Assembly (NCBI GenBank): GCA_963920665.1
Contig: OY987273.1
Span: 15,812,501-15,876,500 of the forward strand
Source of the DNA: Straminergon stramineum
Lineage: Eukaryota; Streptophyta; Bryopsida; Hypnales; Calliergonaceae
Length of the DNA: 64,000 nt
Direction of reading: 5' to 3'
Part shown: in pieces, positions 58,915 through 64,000 of the stretch
Layout: every line of letters begins with the position of its first letter
Numbering within the stretch: position 1 is the first letter of the stretch
Program-made: the position numbers and the translations under genes
The notes under the pieces: model-generated
Told to the model about the DNA's origin: nothing
Databases searched by the model: none
Seen by the model: only the letters and a program-made list of their open reading frames with translations

Positions 58915-59458
58915 ATCTTCATCCAACGATTCATCCTCAACATCCAATAGCACTACTGTAGGAAGTCCTCAATAGCCTCGATTGGACCACTCTGGCATGC
59001 AATCACTTGGTCCCACCCAATTAGTAGGAATTATGGCTTCCTCACGAGTCAAATTCCTGACATTGTGCCCTGCAATTGTGTGCCAATCAATTTCTTTGTG
59101 GAGTACTATCTCTTCCCAAATCGTTGCCATATTGGAATAGTTCATGTCGTTTAGTTTAGAGCTTGATAAACTTGATGCGAAGGTTATTTCTTCATATTGG
59201 CGAATAAAGTATTCGCTCCTACATGTGGACATTTGTGCATCTGAACAACGAACCTACACCTTCGCAAAATCACATGACCATAGTTTAGAGAGGTGCGTCA
59301 TTTTGATGTACTTCTTTCACATCATGCAATCCTATATTTTCTTGGGCTCCTCCTCCCATCCGGGCTCCGCTATGCATGTTTTGTCTACCCAATCTTTCCA
59401 ATTCATATCTTTAGATTTCCCCTTCTTACATCCTCTACCACTTCCATGCAACATGGTA
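58915..59458 (-). pseudogene. Degenerate coding stretch on minus strand, unrecognised
   Basis: From ATG near 59453 the minus strand reads GSGRGCKKGKSKDMNWKDW, several stops, then an 87-codon open frame with SEYFIRQYEEITFASS, MATIWEEIVLHKEIDWHTI and VRNLTREEAIIPTNWVG. The Trp spacing is reminiscent of small Myb/SANT-like DNA-binding domains encoded by plant transposons, but I cannot confirm it. Confidence 0.35.
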
Positions 59459-62337
59459 ACCTCTAATCCTCAATTAATAATGAAACAAAAAGGTTACAGA
59501 GTTCAAATGCAATTTGGGAATGCTCTTGCCACATGTTGAAAAGGGTGAATGAAAAATTGGAATGAAAAAACTATGCTTGGTGATATTGAACAATGAAGAA
59601 GTACTTTAAAACAACCAAATGAACTTACACAAAATTAAACACTCGTAATTTGGGGTAGCCCTTCAAACATTGAAACCAATCTAATAAAAAAAATTTTAAT
59701 ATTAAAACAAAATCGTTCATGCACCAAGTTGGAAGGGGCATGCAAATTCCCCTAGGCAGTGGATCACCCACTCTAGAAGGGAAATGACTGTGATAAAATG
59801 AGCCATCCACACCACCATTTATGCGGTCGATGATTTAAGGTAGGTAGATGCAACCATTTGCATCAAATAGCACGAAGGTAGATTGACAAATCATACTGAC
59901 TAAAATCGTTGTCCAATGGATCACATGGCCACCAACAAAGAGCGAACAAGACAATAGACATGCAAATGGAGAATGCTAATAGGGTTCCAGACAAGCGGAT
60001 GGGGAGAAGAGTTAATGGATGTGCCATTGGAAGAGTAGACATGGCAACTAGTGAAACGATTAGTAGATGGGGTAGTGGACAAGCATTTTAAAATGCATAG
60101 GTGCAGACTCCAAATCTCGAGGTGCGGACAAAGAATACGGACAGGCGCACGGACAATGCGATTGAGTAGACAAAGAGGTGGGTGGGGTAGAGGCGGGCAC
60201 AAGGGAGAGTTTTCAATTTGGTGGGGGTGGGCCCAAAATGGATGACAGACAAGCGGATGGAGAGGAAGGCAGAAAGGAAAGGTGTTTTTGACTTTGTGGA
60301 GGTAGGCGGACGAGTAGAACATGCATTGCATGGTGAATCGAGAAAGCTATAGAAATTATCTCTTTAATGTTATATAATGAGGCATTAAATCGATACAACT
60401 ATGAAAAGTGGCACCAATGGCCTCTTGTTTGGAAAATCATTTGATTTGTACACAAAGAATTCAAATGGGTATGTAAAGAAATTTAGTTTTACATTGGTGC
60501 TTTTTTACAAGTTTGCCATATCAACAATACTTTTTGGCTAATAGCAAAAGAAATTCAATATCAAGATTGTAACAATTTTATTGGTTTCAATTTCTAATTG
60601 ATTTCTATGCCTTTGAAGGAAAGTAATTAATCCCTAAAGTAAGTCCCAAAGGTCCTAAAAGGCCATATTAGTTATATTGAAAGTTTTTGCAATCTCATTT
60701 TTATCTTTGACTCGAAGATAAACTACTTTATCTTTTTACTAGTATTTTTTTATAAATAGGTAACAACACCAACTTTTAGAATTTCATTATAGGATCATTA
60801 TTTGACCATTATTTATTTTTGGTTTCAATTACTATTTTTTTAAATGAATTTTCCAATAACGAGCATTTTGTCTCAAAATTTGCGAAAAGTCTCAATATAA
60901 CAAATATAGCCATCCTACTCTCTTACAAAGGACTCTTGTGATATGTGATTTCAATTGAATGATTTACTTCATAATTTTTTGTTCAAGATTCTTCACTTAT
61001 TAGCTATATTCTTCAACAGAAGATATTTTAAAATTAAAATTATTAGTGCCAAAATTTGAAGTGAAGAAAATTAGAAGCCCAAGAATTGATTATAGCAAGA
61101 TGGAAGAAGATATTTTTTAACTTTCTTTAAAATGCAAGTACCATGTAATGTATGCACTCAAAGTTTTCAAGATAACAAGATTACTCCCACATTTTTATAC
61201 TAGTCTAGTACAAATTCATATGGTTAGATATGCCAAAAAATTAATTTATAAAGTTTTTTGCTCTTTTCTATAGAAATGGCAATTTTGAGTGATATTCAAT
61301 GGAAAAAAAGGCTTAGGACTTCAGGGGTTTAAGATTTTCAAAAATCCTAGGCCAATGCAACTACATAAGCAATTCAATCAAGATTGTAAATATATAATCT
61401 ACAAGATATGATATTACAAACCTTCTTATAAAATCATTTGCAAAAGAGTCTTGAGATGAAACGTACTTAGAATCATTAAAGTATGACCTACTTATCCCAA
61501 CTGTTGTACTTAAAGGCTCATCATATTTGAAGGTGAATTACATTCTATACTACCTACGCTCTAATATTTTTGGGTTGTGATAAATTTATTGATGGTTTAC
61601 AATTTAGGATGCACGCAAATATACATAGGTATAAGCATGTATGATAAGAACTTCAATTTCATTTTTGTTGTATAAATGCTTACTTTAATCTTCTCCACAT
61701 TGTATCACATTAAATTACATTAAAGTGCTTAAATCATTTTGAGCATTGTCCTGTAAATGCCATAATAGAGTAATGAGATAAACAAATTTCTTTTAGGATA
61801 TTTATGTTAGTGTTTTACACTATCAATGCATTCTACAACAGAAATTGAAGAATCACTCTAGGTTATAATCGAAAGTTCCACATTTGTGTAGTGGCCCATA
61901 ATATAGTAAATCTTAAGAACAATAGGAACCTAAATAACAAAGTTAGTAAGGTTTACATATGCATTACATTGCCATGATTGCATTCCAAACTCCAAAGGAA
62001 TAAAAGGTAAAACATATTCCATACACCGCACCACTAATTTTGAAAACCCGTGCAATGTTATAAGTTTAGCTAGCCTATATGGTTGTTGTACATTTCGTAT
62101 ATAATCAAACTAAAGTTGTAAACCATGAGCAACAATTGGTAAAAAGAGAATGATGGCTAACATATGATTATAATTGTCTTTACAATCCCAAATTGGCTTA
62201 GACAAATATCAAAAATGGATATGATTTGATCCTAGATCATAACTAGAGTTAAATCTAATCAAAACTCCAAAAAAACACTAAATATATTCTAAACCCTAAT
62301 CCCTAGTGCAACACTATTTTTCATTCCATATTGCACT
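59459..62337. other. AT-rich gene-poor spacer
   Basis: 59930-60260 contains GACAAGCGGATGG, GCGGACA and GGACAGGCG words like those in family Q, possibly a worn Q-related copy. From 60330 to 62337 the sequence is strongly AT-rich and I see no gene, RNA gene or repeat I can name. Confidence 0.5.
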
Positions 62338-62490
62338 AGGAATCAGGGTTGACGAAAGTGAGTGTCCCAGGCAAAATCACGTCCAAAAATCGGACATTCG
62401 GACCCTGCGGACCCTACGTCTCTAGTGGGTAAAAAACACCGTTTGCAAATTTACCCAGGGTAAATGCGGACAGGCGGACAGCTAGTGGCT
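62338..62490 (+). repeat. Second copy of the Q-family core
   Basis: GGTTGACGAAAG, GCAAAATCACGTCCAAAAAT, GGGTAAAAAAC and GCGGACAGGCGGACA align in order with 41573-41760. It is an isolated copy without the ~280-bp unit array. Confidence 0.7.
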
Positions 62491-62955
62491 AGTTATTTAA
62501 TACAAAGCTTCAACTCCTTCAAGTAAACTTTGATTCCTTGAATGCTTTTTACAATAACATATGGAGTTATGGACTATCCTTTGTAGTGTAATCAACCAAA
62601 GAAATTGTACACTATAATTGCAATTATGAATTATCAAGGGAAAGGATTAAAGAAAAAATTCAAAATTCTCTTCACCTTGAAAATTACCAAATCTATGATT
62701 CTATGACAATCATGAAGTCAAAATTGTTGCATTATATATGTATCTTGCAATGTATCATGCTTCATACAAAGAAAGAAGAACACAGTCAATTTTGGGGGGA
62801 CTTCTTCTTGGTTTTGCAATTCAAAAAAAAATAATCATATTTTCAACATCAATAAGCAAACTCCAACTGCAATGGAAGCTTCAAACAATCAATTGCCATT
62901 ACATGCTCAATGTATCATAAGCACCTAAACACCTAAGCCTACATCTCTTGAATCT
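62491..62955. other. AT-rich stretch, no gene seen
   Basis: Low-complexity AT-rich sequence downstream of the minus-strand frame that ends at 62956; it could include that gene's 3' untranslated region. The 60-codon frame at 62738-62920 has no support. Confidence 0.4.
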
Positions 62956-64000
62956 CTAAGGCTTGTAATCACTATCTCCTTTTACCTCAACCCTACTACT
63001 GTCACATCTAGTTCCCCATCCGTTGTCTTCATCGCTAGATGTCTCTTCCATGTCATTTGATGAAGATTGTACAATTTTCACTCCTTTTTGTACTTGTGTA
63101 GATGTGAATGATCTCATTGATCTACCGGTCTTCTTCTCCATTTTGGCTCTTAATATAGCCATACCAATGCTTTCCTTAAGGCTAGGGATTGTTTTCATTT
63201 TTCTCTTTAACCCCACTTGATAGATATCAAGTGGGGTTTTACCCACATTCGGTCTCTTGCTTGGAGAAGTAGCAAAGGGTTGCATTATCCTTTTTTTACG
63301 AGCATTAATGGAGTCTTCACCCTTTGATATCTCTACTTTTGGCGCTCCTTGAATAATTAATTGCATTGCATTCAAAGACTGCGATGTGTGGCCTAATGAT
63401 TTCAAGGAATGGCATTGTGGATGGCCCCGATGTTGAATAAACATTGAAGCCAATGTCTCAACCTTATCATCATCATCGGTACATGATAAAATGGTTCGAC
63501 TTGGATTGCCTCCGGAGCTCATTTCTTTCATAGGAGACAAATGTCTTTTACCAAGCTGTGATTTCCTTGAACCATCCAATGTCGTGGCATCGCTTTTAAA
63601 TAGTGCACGTGGAGAAGTGCTATGTGGTGGTTTAGGAGAATCTTCCATGAGGTGCATTTTGCCAACACCATTGTTGACAAAAATTGGACTGCCTAACTCC
63701 ATCGAATGTGCTTCAACATTGTCTTGTACTTCGTGTGGTTTGGCATTTCCAATAATTTGTTCAACACATTTCTTGCTTGCCGATACCACTATTGACACAA
63801 CAATTGCATTGGACACATTCATTTCAACGTTCACCTCACATCCTCCTTTGTCTTCATGTTGGTCATTTTTTTCTACCGCCATTATCGGGGATGGAGCATC
63901 GGAAATGGGAATCACTTCATCCTTTTCAAGACTCCCATCATTCACAACCGTTGTCCTATTGGTCGCCCTTATCTCTACATACATATCCTCTATGTTTGGT
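62956..64000 (-). CDS. Unrecognised protein, C-terminal part, open to the window edge
   Basis: The frame is open from the window end to a TAA/TAG-type stop at 62956, about 347 codons. An ATG lies at 63984-63982, but codons upstream of it to the edge are also open, so the true start may be outside. The product is Ser-, Lys- and Asp-rich with low-complexity character: a moderately hydrophobic AIVVSIVVSAS segment, a basic stretch (NARKKRIMQPFATSPSKRP), the segment GLKRKMKTIPSLKESIGMAI, and an acidic tail with MEETSSDEDNGW. No catalytic motif seen. It is the only long undamaged non-transposase frame in the window. It could be a host nuclear protein or the tail of a retroelement ORF1. Confidence 0.5.
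   Translation of the reverse strand, partial: PNIEDMYVEIRATNRTTVVNDGSLEKDEVIPISDAPSPIMAVEKNDQHEDKGGCEVNVEMNVSNAIVVSIVVSASKKCVEQIIGNAKPHEVQDNVEAHSMELGSPIFVNNGVGKMHLMEDSPKPPHSTSPRALFKSDATTLDGSRKSQLGKRHLSPMKEMSSGGNPSRTILSCTDDDDKVETLASMFIQHRGHPQCHSLKSLGHTSQSLNAMQLIIQGAPKVEISKGEDSINARKKRIMQPFATSPSKRPNVGKTPLDIYQVGLKRKMKTIPSLKESIGMAILRAKMEKKTGRSMRSFTSTQVQKGVKIVQSSSNDMEETSSDEDNGWGTRCDSSRVEVKGDSDYKP

Overview
The window is nuclear DNA of a land plant. Evidence: intron-containing CACTA (En/Spm) transposons with a plant Tnp2-type transposase and a plant ORF1/TNPA-like partner gene, plant-style solo LTRs with 5-bp target duplications, and long AT-rich gene-poor spacers. I cannot name the species, and no conserved housekeeping gene is visible. 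Nearly everything is mobile-element sequence or broken genes, as in the repeat-rich part of a large plant genome.

Layout. (1) 1-10927 is a CACTA element, here called E2-L, cut by the left window edge. (2) 10928-12060 is the 3' part of an unrecognised protein-coding repeat family, called H. (3) 12061-33252 is a second CACTA-type element, E1, inserted into H. It contains a complete E2 copy in opposite orientation (E2-R, 16135-30243) and a 1.3-kb LTR-like repeat (family R). (4) A 200-bp N gap (13453-13652) is flanked by the same 2459 bp on both sides. The end of the left contig equals the start of the right contig, so this looks like an unmerged overlap and the true locus is probably about 2.66 kb shorter. 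(5) 33253-33912 and 38536-39000 are the middle and 5' parts of the same H copy, separated by a further 4.6-kb insertion. (6) 39001-46778 holds degenerate coding sequence, a ~280-bp period repeat (family Q) and R solo LTRs, one nested in another. (7) 46785-49129 is a second H copy, uninterrupted but full of stop codons. (8) 50556-51275 is a five-unit 150-bp tandem array, followed at 52028-56637 by a degenerate multi-exon gene that joins a ParB-like region to an N4/N6 DNA-methylase-like region. (9) 57330-58901 is more family R. (10) 59459-62955 is AT-rich and nearly featureless. (11) 62956-64000 is one open frame on the minus strand, cut by the window edge.

How the parts work together. E2 has two divergent genes. 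One encodes an intact four-exon 1187-residue Tnp2 transposase (DDE-type, with Tnp2, DUF4218-like and DUF4216-like regions). The other encodes an ORF1/TNPA-like protein of about 711 residues whose best model carries one in-frame TAG. The two E2 copies are near-identical over 10.9 kb (one 19-bp tandem duplication and two substitutions noticed), so either the family moved recently or the region was duplicated. Their inverted arrangement with a ~2.5-kb spacer could form a long hairpin RNA. E1 is probably non-autonomous and could depend on a transposase such as that of E2.

The least familiar item is the ParB-like/DNA-methylase-like gene with an upstream 150-bp array. I recognise its domains but not this combination in a plant.
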